Notes: a model not told the origin generated them from the letters alone. 64,000 nt of DNA from Cytobacillus oceanisediminis 2691 (GCF_007678455.1 NZ_VEEP01000007.1:192541-256540); one strand, 5' to 3'; shown: positions 33,246 to 42,041, numbered from the stretch's first letter. Program-made: numbers and translations.

Positions 33246-33419
33246 TTATTGCTTTTCATCACCATCAGATTCTTCTTGATTCAATTTGAAATCTTCATCC
33301 TTAACATCATTTTCAGTATCCTCAACTGGCGGTTCATTTTCCTGGTCCGTCTAAGAGGAACATCCACCGATAAAAATTGTCAGCGCCAAAGGAATTCCAT
33401 AAAAGAGTTTCTTTTTCAC
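33246..33419 (-). pseudogene. Small acidic lipoprotein gene with an in-frame TAG
   Basis: Behind a strong AGGAGGAGGG, a GTG start opens MKKKLFYGIPLALTIFIGGC, a complete lipoprotein signal with Cys20. After two serines comes TAG (33351-33353, minus strand). The frame then continues for 34 acidic residues (TDQENEPPVEDTENDVKDED and onward) to TAA. Signal, composition and size match the neighbouring lipoprotein at 32890, so this is probably a former sister gene broken by one substitution. The alternative is a sequencing error. Confidence 0.7.
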
Positions 33420-33617
33420 AATAAAAACCCTCCTCCTCCGAAATATTCTCGGCAGAAAAACATACCCAGTCAGTAAGCTGGACTGGAACATCTCACTCAA
33501 CAGAGTCACCTATGTGGAAATCACTTTAGGCATAGAAAAAAACATAATAATGTTTTGGGACAAGAAATAGATACATATATTTTAAGATGTATGTATAGTG
33601 TGATGAGGAGGGTGTTC

Positions 33618-34418
33618 ATGGCTAATCCGATTGTTCTTAGATCACTGGACGAAATTAGATTTTGGTCCAGAATCATGAAGGAGCACGCGCTGTTTTTAAG
33701 TCTGGGGTTTACGTATGAGCAAAAACAATTAATTGCTGAAGCACAACAGTTTATTGTGATATTTGAGCGGATTGAGGAAAAACTGGCACGATTTAGCGCT
33801 AACACGGATATTCGTCAAATCCAAGCTTTTAACAATGAGGTTTATCAAGCTGCCGCCTCAATTTGGAGTTACAAAAGAAAAGTATTAGGACTCACTCTGC
33901 GCTGTGAAATAAGACATAATAATTTCCCTTTGCTAATTGATCACGTAAGCAGAGAAGCAGCGTATTTTGCTAATCGTTTGAAGGAGTTAAATGAAGGGAA
34001 ATTAGTTCCAGAGCCAGAGGCCATAATCGCTGAAAATGTTTTCTTCCTAAGAATTATGGCAGACCATGCAAAATTTATCGGGCATCTCTTAGATCCTTCA
34101 GAAAGGAAGCTGGTTGAGCAGGCTAGGGAATTCAGTCATGACTTTGACCAATTGGTGTTCCAGGCTGTGGATTTGGATTCGATGAGACCTCAATCGGAAA
34201 CAGTGCCAATGCTTGATCAATTCCTGGATCAAAACAGGGTTTCGGTTGCTTCATTAAGAGATTTTAAGAAAACAGCTAGAGAATTAATTGAAGCCTGCAG
34301 AATCAAAAGCAATATTCATCCGCTGTTAGCTGACCATACATTCAGGGAAGCGGAACGGTTTTTGGAAATCATTGATCATTTTGAAGCTAGCCTAAACGCA
34401 CAGACCATAAAAGGGTAA
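33618..34418 (+). CDS. DUF2935-domain protein
   Basis: The 266-residue soluble helical protein consists of two homologous halves: EIRFWSRIMKEHALFLSLGF in the first and NVFFLRIMADHAKFIGHLL in the second. Each has the FW/FL-x-R-I-M-x-(D/E)-H-A pattern of DUF2935, and later glutamates (DHVSREAAYF, DHTFREAERF) complete a ferritin-like four-helix metal site. A structure of a B. cereus member is known, but its function is not. GAGGAGGG fixes the ATG at 33618. It is followed by the His-rich YmaF gene 35 bases on, which may share its transcript. Confidence 0.85.
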   Translation: MANPIVLRSLDEIRFWSRIMKEHALFLSLGFTYEQKQLIAEAQQFIVIFERIEEKLARFSANTDIRQIQAFNNEVYQAAASIWSYKRKVLGLTLRCEIRHNNFPLLIDHVSREAAYFANRLKELNEGKLVPEPEAIIAENVFFLRIMADHAKFIGHLLDPSERKLVEQAREFSHDFDQLVFQAVDLDSMRPQSETVPMLDQFLDQNRVSVASLRDFKKTARELIEACRIKSNIHPLLADHTFREAERFLEIIDHFEASLNAQTIKG

Positions 34419-34453
34419 CGTATATTTGAGTTATCAAGAGTGAGGGTGAGGGT

Positions 34454-34792
34454 ATGGCGAAGATAGGGAAAGATGATTTTGTAAAAGGTTTTGTACCACA
34501 TCATAATCATGGTTCAGTCGATTACACTTCTATGGGTGCAGGACATGTTCATCAATGCCTGGATGTAACTTCACCGCCCATCATGACAGAGGATCACAAC
34601 CATGTCCACTACACTGAAGGATATGTGGTCTTTGAAAACGGGCATACCCACCATTATCAGGCTTATTCCGGACCAGCAATTCCAGTCGGAAATGGAATGC
34701 ACGTCCATTATTACGATTTCTACACTACTGAAAACGATGGACACCGCCACCGGGTAAAAGGTATTGATCAGCCAGCACCCGGTGATAAATAA
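34454..34792 (+). CDS. YmaF-family histidine-rich protein
   Basis: This 112-residue protein has an unusual density of histidines in repeated H-x-H patterns (HNHG, GHVHQ, DHNHVHY, GHTHHY, MHVHYY, DGHRHR). The pattern is that of B. subtilis YmaF, a protein of unknown function found in spore formers. The spacing suggests a beta-repeat with metal-binding loops; that is inference. GTGAGGGT precedes the ATG. It lies directly after a predicted metal-binding helical protein. Confidence 0.85.
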   Translation: MAKIGKDDFVKGFVPHHNHGSVDYTSMGAGHVHQCLDVTSPPIMTEDHNHVHYTEGYVVFENGHTHHYQAYSGPAIPVGNGMHVHYYDFYTTENDGHRHRVKGIDQPAPGDK

Positions 34793-34815
34793 AAAAGAGC
34801 GACCTTCAAAAGAAC

Positions 34816-34845
34816 CGCCGGCCTTGAGAGGTTGGCGATTTTTTG
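34816..34845 (+). terminator. Intrinsic terminator after ymaF
   Basis: CGCCGGCCT and AGGTTGGCG pair with one mismatch and are followed by ATTTTTTG. Confidence 0.75.
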
Positions 34846-34938
34846 TTTGTTGTCAGGTTATTTTCCAGATGACTTACTTACAATGGAAAATATACTTGTG
34901 CAGAAGATCCGATGCTCTATAATGAGCCGAACCGAAAA

Positions 34939-34968
34939 AAAAGCTGCCGGCAAGGACCCACAGCTTAA
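34939..34968 (-). terminator. Intrinsic terminator of the DUF1259 gene
   Basis: On the minus strand, AAGCTG and CAGCTT with inner GG/CC pairs are followed by eight T. Confidence 0.82.
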
Positions 34969-34976
34969 AATGATAT

Positions 34977-35507
34977 TTAAAATAATCCAGCATCTTTTGC
35001 CGCTTCGATGCTGTCACATGCAAATTCGAACGGATCTCCGACATTTTCCCAATGCATATACATTAAACGCGGTTCTTCAAATAGCCAGTGATTGTGTACG
35101 GCTGTTACCTTGATTCCTCTTTTCCGTAATTCTGTAAGGAAAGGATTAATTTCTTCCTGCAGGATGACAGTTTCACCTAGATTCAGAGTTTTGCCGCCTT
35201 TGTTGTTTTCAAATGATAGTGCAAATGGAAGAGCAAGCGGGGACCGGGTGCGACGCCCCAGGATCGTAGCTTTTATGTTTCTTAAGCGCTGTACAACACA
35301 GGCTGGGGTAGTTGTAATAACATCTCCTCCGATAATATCTGCAAGCTCCTCGCATTTTCTTGCGCTAATGCCTCTGACTGTTCCACGTTCATGCATATGG
35401 GAACTTGATTCAAATTCATCTTCCAGCACGTCCTTTTGTTTATGATGATTTTTCGAAAACCGGAAGAAGGTTTGATTTCCCATGCTGTCAAATTCTCTTC
35501 TTTCCAA
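34977..35507 (-). CDS. DUF1259 (LppY/LpqO-like) protein
   Basis: The protein of about 176 residues ends with the DUF1259 hallmark VTAVHNHWLFEEPRLMYMHWE. The middle contains LSFENNKGGKTLNLGETVILQEEINPFLTELRKRG. No signal peptide is present, unlike the mycobacterial LppY/LpqO lipoproteins. The start is uncertain. A TTG at 35516 touches the AAAGGAG site, so the TTG at 35507 (nine-base spacing) is preferred; an ATG at 35483 is also possible. Function unknown. Confidence 0.82.
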   Translation of the reverse strand: MERREFDSMGNQTFFRFSKNHHKQKDVLEDEFESSSHMHERGTVRGISARKCEELADIIGGDVITTTPACVVQRLRNIKATILGRRTRSPLALPFALSFENNKGGKTLNLGETVILQEEINPFLTELRKRGIKVTAVHNHWLFEEPRLMYMHWENVGDPFEFACDSIEAAKDAGLF

Positions 35508-35715
35508 TCTGTCCAACTCCTTTCATCTTATCAAAAGCAGTATATTCGAAGGAAATGGACATGACTGGATGGATTAATTAGGACAAACTCACTTTTCGCC
35601 TTTCTAAAAATATAGAGAAAGCATACCCTCGAAAAAGAAACACAAACTAATGGGTGAATGGTGAAGGATAGAGCATCTTTGATTTATATAAATTGAAAAC
35701 AAAGGGGGTGAAAAA

Positions 35716-35838
35716 ATGACGAAAAATAAACAAAAACATAATAAGGCAATGCCAAAAGCAGATGTAGAATTTGCTGAGGAAAGAGGAAATGGATTAGAAA
35801 AGGTAACATTAAAGGCTCAGAAAAAACATAATAAATAA
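35716..35838 (+). CDS. 40-residue basic hydrophilic protein
   Basis: GGGGGTGA stands six bases before the ATG. The product (MTKNKQKHNKAMPKADVEFA, then EERGNGLEKVTLKAQKKHNK) is Lys/Asn-rich with no hydrophobic stretch. A terminator follows. It resembles the minor small spore proteins of bacilli in size and composition. The ADVEFAEE piece recalls YfhD-like peptides, but neither assignment is secure. Confidence 0.6.
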   Translation: MTKNKQKHNKAMPKADVEFAEERGNGLEKVTLKAQKKHNK

Positions 35839-35867
35839 TTTGCCTGTATTGCAGAAACAAAAGAAAA

Positions 35868-35899
35868 AAGAACTGCAGAGGATCTCTACAGTTCTTTTT
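35868..35899. terminator. Bidirectional terminator shared with the brnQ 3' end
   Basis: AAGAACTG-AGAG pairs with CTCT-CAGTTCTT and is followed by a T-run. The stem overlaps the last codons of the opposing carrier gene. Confidence 0.82.
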
Positions 35900-37250
35900 G
35901 GTATGTTCCTGAAGTTAATTCTGTTTTAGGTAAAAGGAAGCCAACCGCTGCTCCAGTGAAGGCTGGAATGATCCACCCAAGACCTATATCGTATAACGGA
36001 AGGTAATCCATGTATAACGTCTTGATCGAATTGAAAACTGGAACATTCAGATAGGGAACATTTGCTGCTAATGTACTATATCCATCAAAAAAGCTTACAA
36101 GAAATGTCATCGCCATCGAAGCAGAGTAAACGCTCTGTTTATTACCGAATAGCGGTGATAATAGGGTTAACAGGATCAGGATGATGGCTAAAGGATACAG
36201 GAACATTAAAACCGGTACAGCGAATTGAATGATATTGTTTAAGCCGAAGTTTGCAATGGCAAAGGAAACGAAGCTTAGAATAAATACATAACTTCTGTAT
36301 GAAACCTTCGGAAACACGTCATGGAAGAACTCGCTGCAGGCTGTGATCAGGCCTATGCTTGTTTTTAAACATGCAAGCACAATGATGGTAGCAAGAAGGA
36401 CGGCACCGAATGAGCCAAAATAGTGCTGTGCGACTGCTGCAAAAATCTGGCCGCCATTTTCGAATGTCCCGATGGCTGTCACGCTTGATGCTCCCATAAA
36501 TGTTATAAGCCCGTAGATGAGCATCATCAGTGACATTGCGAAAATCCCTGATTTCATGGTTGCTTTGGCGATTTCTTTTTTGCCAGTAATACCTTGTCTT
36601 TTAATCGCGTGGATGACAACAATCCCGAATGCCAGGGATGCCAGGGCATCCATTGTATTATATCCTTCTTTAAAACCTGTCATGAAGGCAAGCTTCTCAT
36701 AAGCACCGGCAGGTTCACCATAACTCCCCATTGGATTGAATATCGAAAATCCAATTAAAAGAAATAAAAAAACGAGAAACGCCGGAGTCAAATATTTGCC
36801 GATGTAATCCATGACCTTTGCTGGATGGAGGGAGAAAAAATAAACAATGGCAAAAAAGATGAAGCTGAAAATCCCCAGCCATAAACCAGCCTGCCCTGGA
36901 GCAATATAAGGCTCAAAACCAACAACGAATGGAACAGTGGCTGTTCGTGGAATCGCAAAAAATGGTCCAATGGTTAAGTATAGAACTGTGGCAAAGGCAA
37001 TGCCGAAAACAGGGTGCACTCTGCTGGCCAAATCACGCAATCCGGTGCTGCCGGAAAGCCCGATCGCCAATATACCTAAAAAGGGAAGGCCAATGGCTGT
37101 GACCAGGAAACCGATCAACGCAGGCCAGAAGTTTGTGCCTGCAAGCTGGCCTAATTGAATCGGGAAAATTAAATTCCCAGCGCCAAAGTACATGCCGAAT
37201 AGCATGGTTCCAATGAGTGCATAGGTTGAAAATGAGATTTTTTGCTGCAA
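35886..37250 (-). CDS. brnQ: Branched-chain amino acid:cation carrier (BrnQ/BraB)
   Basis: The 454-residue protein has about twelve membrane segments and the LIVCS family blocks FGMYFGAGNLIFPIQLGQLAG, FFAIPRTATVPFVVGF and YNTMDALASLAFGIVVIHAIK. It imports leucine, isoleucine or valine with a cation. The start is TTG at 37250, eight bases after AGGAGG. I looked for a T-box or other leader in the upstream 300 bases and did not recognise one. Confidence 0.92.
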   Translation of the reverse strand: MQQKISFSTYALIGTMLFGMYFGAGNLIFPIQLGQLAGTNFWPALIGFLVTAIGLPFLGILAIGLSGSTGLRDLASRVHPVFGIAFATVLYLTIGPFFAIPRTATVPFVVGFEPYIAPGQAGLWLGIFSFIFFAIVYFFSLHPAKVMDYIGKYLTPAFLVFLFLLIGFSIFNPMGSYGEPAGAYEKLAFMTGFKEGYNTMDALASLAFGIVVIHAIKRQGITGKKEIAKATMKSGIFAMSLMMLIYGLITFMGASSVTAIGTFENGGQIFAAVAQHYFGSFGAVLLATIIVLACLKTSIGLITACSEFFHDVFPKVSYRSYVFILSFVSFAIANFGLNNIIQFAVPVLMFLYPLAIILILLTLLSPLFGNKQSVYSASMAMTFLVSFFDGYSTLAANVPYLNVPVFNSIKTLYMDYLPLYDIGLGWIIPAFTGAAVGFLLPKTELTSGTYQKEL

Positions 37251-37262
37251 TTAAATTGCCTC

Positions 37263-37565
37263 CTCTTCTTGATGTAGTGAATCATGGTTTCTTCAGTTGG
37301 CAGGGAGGTATTTCTATTGAAGAAGGGAAGGAAATAGATAGAGAGAAATGAATTGTTCAATCTATCACAATAGAGTGTTCCGTTGTACCCAAAAGAAGAA
37401 TAATACACATTACTATATATACTTACAGTTCACAAGTCAATGGAATTTTTAGTATTTTTAGAATTAAAGGAAAGCAATTCGCGGCAAGAACTTCTTCAGG
37501 AGTTTTGCTAACGGCGGTTCAGATTGCATCCGATAGAGAGAGTTTTGATTTCACGAGAGAATCTG
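37263..37565. other. Intergenic stretch without a recognised gene
   Basis: The part next to brnQ carries its ribosome binding site. The rest is AT-rich, with no riboswitch motif, repeat array or ORF with a ribosome binding site. A frame open from 37512 on the plus strand runs into the small ORF at 37566. Confidence 0.5.
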
Positions 37566-37700
37566 ATGACGATCGAACAAGCAAAAGCAATATTGAAAAA
37601 TCCAGAGCTGGGACGACATTTGACAAGAGAAGAAATGGAGGCGATTGATTTCTTAATCAGCGTCGCCAAAGCAAGAGAACAGTGCTTCTGTTCCTTTTGA
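37566..37700 (+). CDS. Possible 44-residue protein
   Basis: The ORF encodes MTIEQAKAILKNPELGRHLT, then REEMEAIDFLISVAKAREQC and FCSF. It looks like a small helical protein of the kind often found in bacilli. The ribosome binding site is weak (GAGAGA). An upstream in-frame TTG at 37545 is an alternative start. A terminator follows at 37737. Function unknown. Confidence 0.45.
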   Translation: MTIEQAKAILKNPELGRHLTREEMEAIDFLISVAKAREQCFCSF

Positions 37701-37736
37701 TAGGTATCGATCAGGCTGGTAACTTAAAACAACCAT

Positions 37737-37765
37737 AAGACCCTTGCGCATGGGCAAAGGTCTTC
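37737..37765. terminator. Intrinsic terminator between convergent genes
   Basis: AAGACC-TTGC and GCAA-GGTCTT form a stem followed by CTTT. It can serve the small ORF and, weakly, the opposing M20 gene. Confidence 0.65.
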
Positions 37766-37796
37766 TTTCAATAGTGGGCAAGTATAAGGAAACAGG

Positions 37797-39005
37797 TTAT
37801 TGTTTGTTTTCCGCTGCTTTCCTCAGCTCGAACTCAGCTTTGATATCTGTCAATAGTTCCTGGTCTGTAAATAATTGTAAAGCTGTCAGAGCAAGAGCTT
37901 TTGCTCCCTTTAGCAAGGCTTCGTCTCCCTCTGGTGAAGCTGCAGCTTCCCTGAAGGGAACAGTGTGGGCCACGAGATTATCAGGGCCTATCTTGATATA
38001 AGGGTGAATGGTTGGAACGACCTGGCTGATATTACCTGCATCGGTAGAGCCAATTCCCTCCCTTTCATTGGCTGCAACGTTCTCCCCAAGGTCTTGAATC
38101 ACATTTTTAAAGACTTCATTATACCGATCATTCAATAGCAAATTATCGACTTTATTTTGGAAGGCGATAACATTCAGCTTTGCACCAGTTGCAAGGGCCG
38201 CACCTTCTGCAACAGCCTTTACGCGCTGGGTGACATCATTCAATCGGCTTCGGGTGGCTGCGCGGAGGAAGAATCTGGCTTTGGCATATTCAGGAATGAT
38301 GTTCGGTGCATCCCCTCCATGGGTGATGATGCCGTGAATCCGAACATCATCCGTCAGCTGCTGTCTCAATGCATTGATTCCGTTGAACAGCTGGATCACA
38401 GCATCCAGAGCGTTTATACCTTCATGAGGAGAAGCCGCTGCATGGGCGGGCTTTCCGATAAATTCAAAGTCGAGAGGATCCACAGCAAGCGAGGTTGATG
38501 TCAATCTGGTCTGTCCTGAAGGGTGCAGCATCAAAGCCGCATCGATTCCCTCAACAAGGCCATGCTTTACAAAGCTTCCTTTCGCGCTCCCATTTGGTCC
38601 GCCTTCTTCGGCAGGCGTTCCAAAAACGACTGCTTCACCGCCAGTTTCATCCAATACTTTGCTTAGCGCGATCGCTGCGGCGACACTGGTTGTGCCTATG
38701 ATATTATGTCCGCAGGCATGGCCAATCCCAGGCAGGGCATCATACTCTGCCAAAAAGGCGATGGATGGTCCCGGTTTTTCAGACCTTTTGCGAGCAACAA
38801 AGGAGGTTTCGTGTCCTGCTACCGCCTTTTCAACTTCAAAACCTTCATCTTCTAAAATATTGATAAGCCGTGCAGAAGCGAAAAACTCCTCATTGCCGAT
38901 TTCCGGGCGTGCGTGAATTTCATGGCTGGTCGTTAAGTAAAGATATTGGTTCAGTTCCACGTTTTCTGTAATGATATCTTTAAGTGACTTTACTGATGTT
39001 GACAT
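37797..39005 (-). CDS. M20-family amidohydrolase
   Basis: The 402-residue protein of the M20D group carries HEIHARPEIGNEE, the metal-binding ACGHNIIGT, GTPAEEGG (catalytic Glu pair) and the dimerisation-domain blocks KPAHAAASPHEGINALDA and HGGDAPNIIPEYA. The group includes aminobenzoyl-glutamate, N-acyl-amino acid and N-acyl-cysteine hydrolases. It lies downstream of metQ on the same strand, so release of an amino acid such as methionine or cysteine from an acylated form is plausible; that is inference. A repeat array separates it from metQ. Confidence 0.88.
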   Translation of the reverse strand: MSTSVKSLKDIITENVELNQYLYLTTSHEIHARPEIGNEEFFASARLINILEDEGFEVEKAVAGHETSFVARKRSEKPGPSIAFLAEYDALPGIGHACGHNIIGTTSVAAAIALSKVLDETGGEAVVFGTPAEEGGPNGSAKGSFVKHGLVEGIDAALMLHPSGQTRLTSTSLAVDPLDFEFIGKPAHAAASPHEGINALDAVIQLFNGINALRQQLTDDVRIHGIITHGGDAPNIIPEYAKARFFLRAATRSRLNDVTQRVKAVAEGAALATGAKLNVIAFQNKVDNLLLNDRYNEVFKNVIQDLGENVAANEREGIGSTDAGNISQVVPTIHPYIKIGPDNLVAHTVPFREAAASPEGDEALLKGAKALALTALQLFTDQELLTDIKAEFELRKAAENKQ

Positions 39006-39087
39006 CCTGATTCCTCCTTTAAACTTTCATAAAAATAGTGAGTAACAGGGGCATCCCCTTTTGAAAGCTATTAACTTCAGTCCCAAG

Positions 39088-39498
39088 CCTGCTGGTCTTT
39101 CCCGAAAAGCGATGGCTTCCGCAATCATGATCGCAGAATATTCAAAGCTGCGCCCGAAAAGCGAAGGCTTCTGGAATTACGGTCGCAGAACAGTCAAAGC
39201 TGCGCCTGAAAAGCGAAGGCATCTGCAATTACGGTCGCAGAACAGTCAAAGCTGCGCCCGAAAATCGATGGCTTCCGCAAACTTGGTCGCAGAACGACCA
39301 AAGCTGCGCCCGAAAAGTGATGGCTTCAGCAATCATGGTCACAGAACCAGTCAAAGCTGCGTCCGAAAAGTGACGGCTTCCGTAATCTTGGTCGCAGAAC
39401 GACCAGAGCTGCGCCCGAAAAGTGATGGCTTCCGCAATTAGGGTCGCAGAACAGTCGAAGGTGTGCCCGAAAATCGGTGACTTCAAGAATGACGGACG
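39088..39498. repeat. Array of 52-bp hairpin repeats (CTGCGCCCGAAAA type)
   Basis: About seven and a half units of 52 bp (one of 53) lie between metQ and the M20 gene. Each has CTGCGCCC, about 25 bases (GAAAAGCGATGGCTTCCGCA plus five), GGTCGCAG and an 11-base linker such as AACAGTCAAAG. GGTCGCAG and the next CTGCGCCC form a hairpin with an 11-nt loop. Units differ by about 5-20 percent. There are no unique spacers and no cas genes, so it is not CRISPR. Confidence 0.9.
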
Positions 39499-39517
39499 CA
39501 TTAAATGAGATTTCTTC

Positions 39518-40354
39518 TTACCATCCAATCTCACTGAGCGGCACAAAGGTAGGGAGGGTGTTTCCTTTGTATTCTTTTTCGATGAATTCCTTTGTGTCAT
39601 CCTGCTGGTAAAGTTCAGCTAATTTTTTCAAAGCTTCATTGTCCTTATCTTCTTCGCGGACAGCAATGATATTGATATATGGAGTGGCAGTGGCACTTTC
39701 AAGGAAGATGGCATCCTTCTTTGGTGTTAGTCCTGCATCAACCGCGATTCCGTTGTTGATGATCGATGCGGCTACATCCGGCAATACCCTTGGTGTCTGG
39801 CCGGCAACCAGCGGCACAAGTTCAAGATTCTTTGGATTTTCAACGATTTTATCGAGGGCGCCAATTCCGTCGAAGCCTTCCTCAAGCTTGATGAGCCCAG
39901 CTTCCTGGAGTAAAAGAAGTCCTCTTCCCATATTTGTCGCTTCATTTGCAAGAGCAATCTTCCCGCCTTCAGGAATGTCTTTCACTTCTTTATATTTTTC
40001 AGAGTAAATACCCATTGGAGCAATCATTGTGGTTGCGATTGGAACAAGGTCAAGATTATGTTCTTTGATGAAAGCGTCAAAATAAGAAACGGTTTGGAAT
40101 GAGTTTGCATCCAATTCGCCTTCTGCAAGCGCAAGGTTCGGCTGGACATAGTCCGAGAAAGTGACGATTTCGACGTCAATTCCTTCTTTTTCTGCCTTTT
40201 TGGCGACAAAATCCCATACACGGTGATCTGTTCCGCTGACGCCAAGCTTTACTTTGACAGTCTCTCCGCCTTTCGCTGATGATGAGGAGCTCGAGCATGC
40301 TGTGCTGATTAATGCCAGACTAAGTACGATCAATGCTAGTAAAAGTTTTTTCAT
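39518..40354 (-). CDS. metQ: Methionine ABC transporter substrate-binding lipoprotein
   Basis: The 278-residue NlpA-family lipoprotein has Cys20 in the lipobox LISTACSS, followed by VKLGVSGTDHRVWDFVAKKAEKEGIDVEIVTFSDYVQPN. LDANSFQTVSYFDAF and IALANEATNMGRGL are also present. It captures methionine outside the membrane for MetNP. AGGAGG precedes the ATG, and the gene is last of metN-metP-metQ behind two SAM riboswitches. Confidence 0.95.
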   Translation of the reverse strand: MKKLLLALIVLSLALISTACSSSSSSAKGGETVKVKLGVSGTDHRVWDFVAKKAEKEGIDVEIVTFSDYVQPNLALAEGELDANSFQTVSYFDAFIKEHNLDLVPIATTMIAPMGIYSEKYKEVKDIPEGGKIALANEATNMGRGLLLLQEAGLIKLEEGFDGIGALDKIVENPKNLELVPLVAGQTPRVLPDVAASIINNGIAVDAGLTPKKDAIFLESATATPYINIIAVREEDKDNEALKKLAELYQQDDTKEFIEKEYKGNTLPTFVPLSEIGW

Positions 40355-40369
40355 TTTTGATTCCTCCTG

Positions 40370-41020
40370 TTATCTTCTTCTGATTTTTTTAGCTGAAATA
40401 TTTCCAAGGGATTGGAGCCCCTGTACCATGACTATCAAAATACCAACGGTGATGAACATTGTCTGGGTATCAAACCGCTGGTATCCGTATGTAATCGCGA
40501 GGTCGCCCAAGCCGCCTCCTCCGATTGCTCCGGCCATTGCCGATGCACCGATCAATCCGACCGTTGCAATCGTGAAAGCAAGAATGAGTGAACTCATAGC
40601 TTCTGGAAGAATGAATTTGAATACAATCTGCCATGGAGTGGCACCCATTGATTCAGCGGCTTCGATAACTCCTGGATCCACTTCCAACAAAGAATTCTCT
40701 ACCAATCTTGCAATATACGGTCCTGCATAAAAGACAAGCGGGACGACGGCAGCGGCCGTACCAATTGATGTGCCGACAATCAGCCGGGTCAGCGGAATGA
40801 TTGCGACCAGCAGGATGATGAATGGCACTGATCGGAATACGTTGATGACACTGTTAAGTACATTGAAGACAGGTGCATTTTCTAGCAAATGGCCTTTTCT
40901 CGTCACGACAAGCGCAATTCCAAGGGGAACTCCAAGGACTGCCGAAAACAGCAGGGAGAACGCGACCATTTGCAGTGTTTCAATTAATGCCTGGATGATT
41001 TGTTCTGAATTAACTAGCAT
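40370..41020 (-). CDS. metP: Methionine ABC transporter permease
   Basis: The 216-residue protein has five membrane segments. The transporter EAA loop lies in AAESMGATPWQIVFKFILPEAMSSLI, and the MetI family block NVFRSVPFIILLVAIIPLTRLIVGTSIG is present. Its start overlaps the metN end by 11 bases, and metQ follows 15 bases later. Confidence 0.95.
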   Translation of the reverse strand: MLVNSEQIIQALIETLQMVAFSLLFSAVLGVPLGIALVVTRKGHLLENAPVFNVLNSVINVFRSVPFIILLVAIIPLTRLIVGTSIGTAAAVVPLVFYAGPYIARLVENSLLEVDPGVIEAAESMGATPWQIVFKFILPEAMSSLILAFTIATVGLIGASAMAGAIGGGGLGDLAITYGYQRFDTQTMFITVGILIVMVQGLQSLGNISAKKIRRR

Positions 41021-42041
41021 GTGCGGTCACTTCCTTTATGTTGACTTTTTGCTGATTGATAAAATTAAGAGCCCTTAAAATTTCTTTATCACTTCCCTGG
41101 AACTCGACAATCAGGTTGCCGAATGGAATTCCCTGAAGCTCGGTGATATTTCCAAACAGAACATTGACATGGATATCAAAATTCTTTGACAGCTGTGACA
41201 GCAGCGGCTCGCCTGCTGACTCACCGACGAAGTTGATCCTAAATACCTTTTGAAGCCCCGAATGTCCTTTGATGATTCTGCGGACGGAATCTGGAATATT
41301 GTCATTCATGATGGTGCTGACAAAATTTCTGGCTGTTACTGTTTTGGGAGCTGAAAAAACTTCAAATACTGAGCCTTCCTCAATGATTTTACCTTCCTCG
41401 ATGACCGCCACCCGGTCACAGATTTCCCTGATGACAGACATTTCGTGGGTAATGATTAATATCGTGATGTTGTACTCCTTGTTGATTTTTTTCAAAAGCT
41501 GAAGAATCGAACTTGTAGTCTGCGGATCCAGGGCCGAAGTTGCTTCATCACAAAGCAGGATCTTTGGCTGGGTTGCCAGCGCACGGGCAATGCCGATTCG
41601 CTGTTTTTGTCCGCCTGAAAGCTGGTCCGGATAATTGTCCGCCTTATCAGCGAGACCTACAAAGTCGAGGAGCTGATAAACCCGCTCTTTGATTTTCGCC
41701 TTCGGAACCTTACCGAGGACAAGCGGCATTGCGACATTTTCAAATACGGTCTTGGAGTTCAAAAGATTGAAATGCTGGAACACCATCCCGATATTCCTTT
41801 TAACCTCACGGACTTCTTTAAGTGAAAGGGAAGTCATGTCGCAGCCATCGACAATCACCCGGCCGGATGTCGGGCGTTCCAACAGATTCACACAGCGGAT
41901 CAGTGAACTTTTTCCTGCTCCGCTAAAACCAATGACCCCAAATATCTCTCCTTCTTTGATTTCCAGATCAATTCCATTAAGTGCCGGTACCTTTTTCCCG
42001 CGGCTTTCATAAACTTTCTCCACTTGTTCAAATGTAATCAA
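41010..42041 (-). CDS. metN: Methionine ABC transporter ATP-binding protein
   Basis: The 343-residue ATPase has Walker A GFSGAGKSS, signature LSGGQKQRIGIARAL and Walker B ILLCDEATSALDPQ. The C-terminal NIL domain (residues about 265-340), which senses methionine in related transporters, is also present. The frame is open further upstream, but the TTG at 42041 lies eight bases after AGGAGG and gives the canonical LITFEQVEKVY start. The long leader contains two SAM riboswitches. Confidence 0.95.
   Translation of the reverse strand: MITFEQVEKVYESRGKKVPALNGIDLEIKEGEIFGVIGFSGAGKSSLIRCVNLLERPTSGRVIVDGCDMTSLSLKEVREVKRNIGMVFQHFNLLNSKTVFENVAMPLVLGKVPKAKIKERVYQLLDFVGLADKADNYPDQLSGGQKQRIGIARALATQPKILLCDEATSALDPQTTSSILQLLKKINKEYNITILIITHEMSVIREICDRVAVIEEGKIIEEGSVFEVFSAPKTVTARNFVSTIMNDNIPDSVRRIIKGHSGLQKVFRINFVGESAGEPLLSQLSKNFDIHVNVLFGNITELQGIPFGNLIVEFQGSDKEILRALNFINQQKVNIKEVTAHAS

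Noticed and set aside
33198-33476. 92-codon plus-strand ORF
   Set aside because: It is the reverse of the broken lipoprotein gene, which has the better signal, composition and ribosome binding site.
37251-37440. Possible T-box leader before brnQ
   Set aside because: I found no AGGGTGGNACCGCG-type motif or terminator pair on the minus strand.
39061-39600. Open frames of 126 and 123 codons
   Set aside because: Also products of the 52-bp repeat array. No start signals, and one overlaps metQ.
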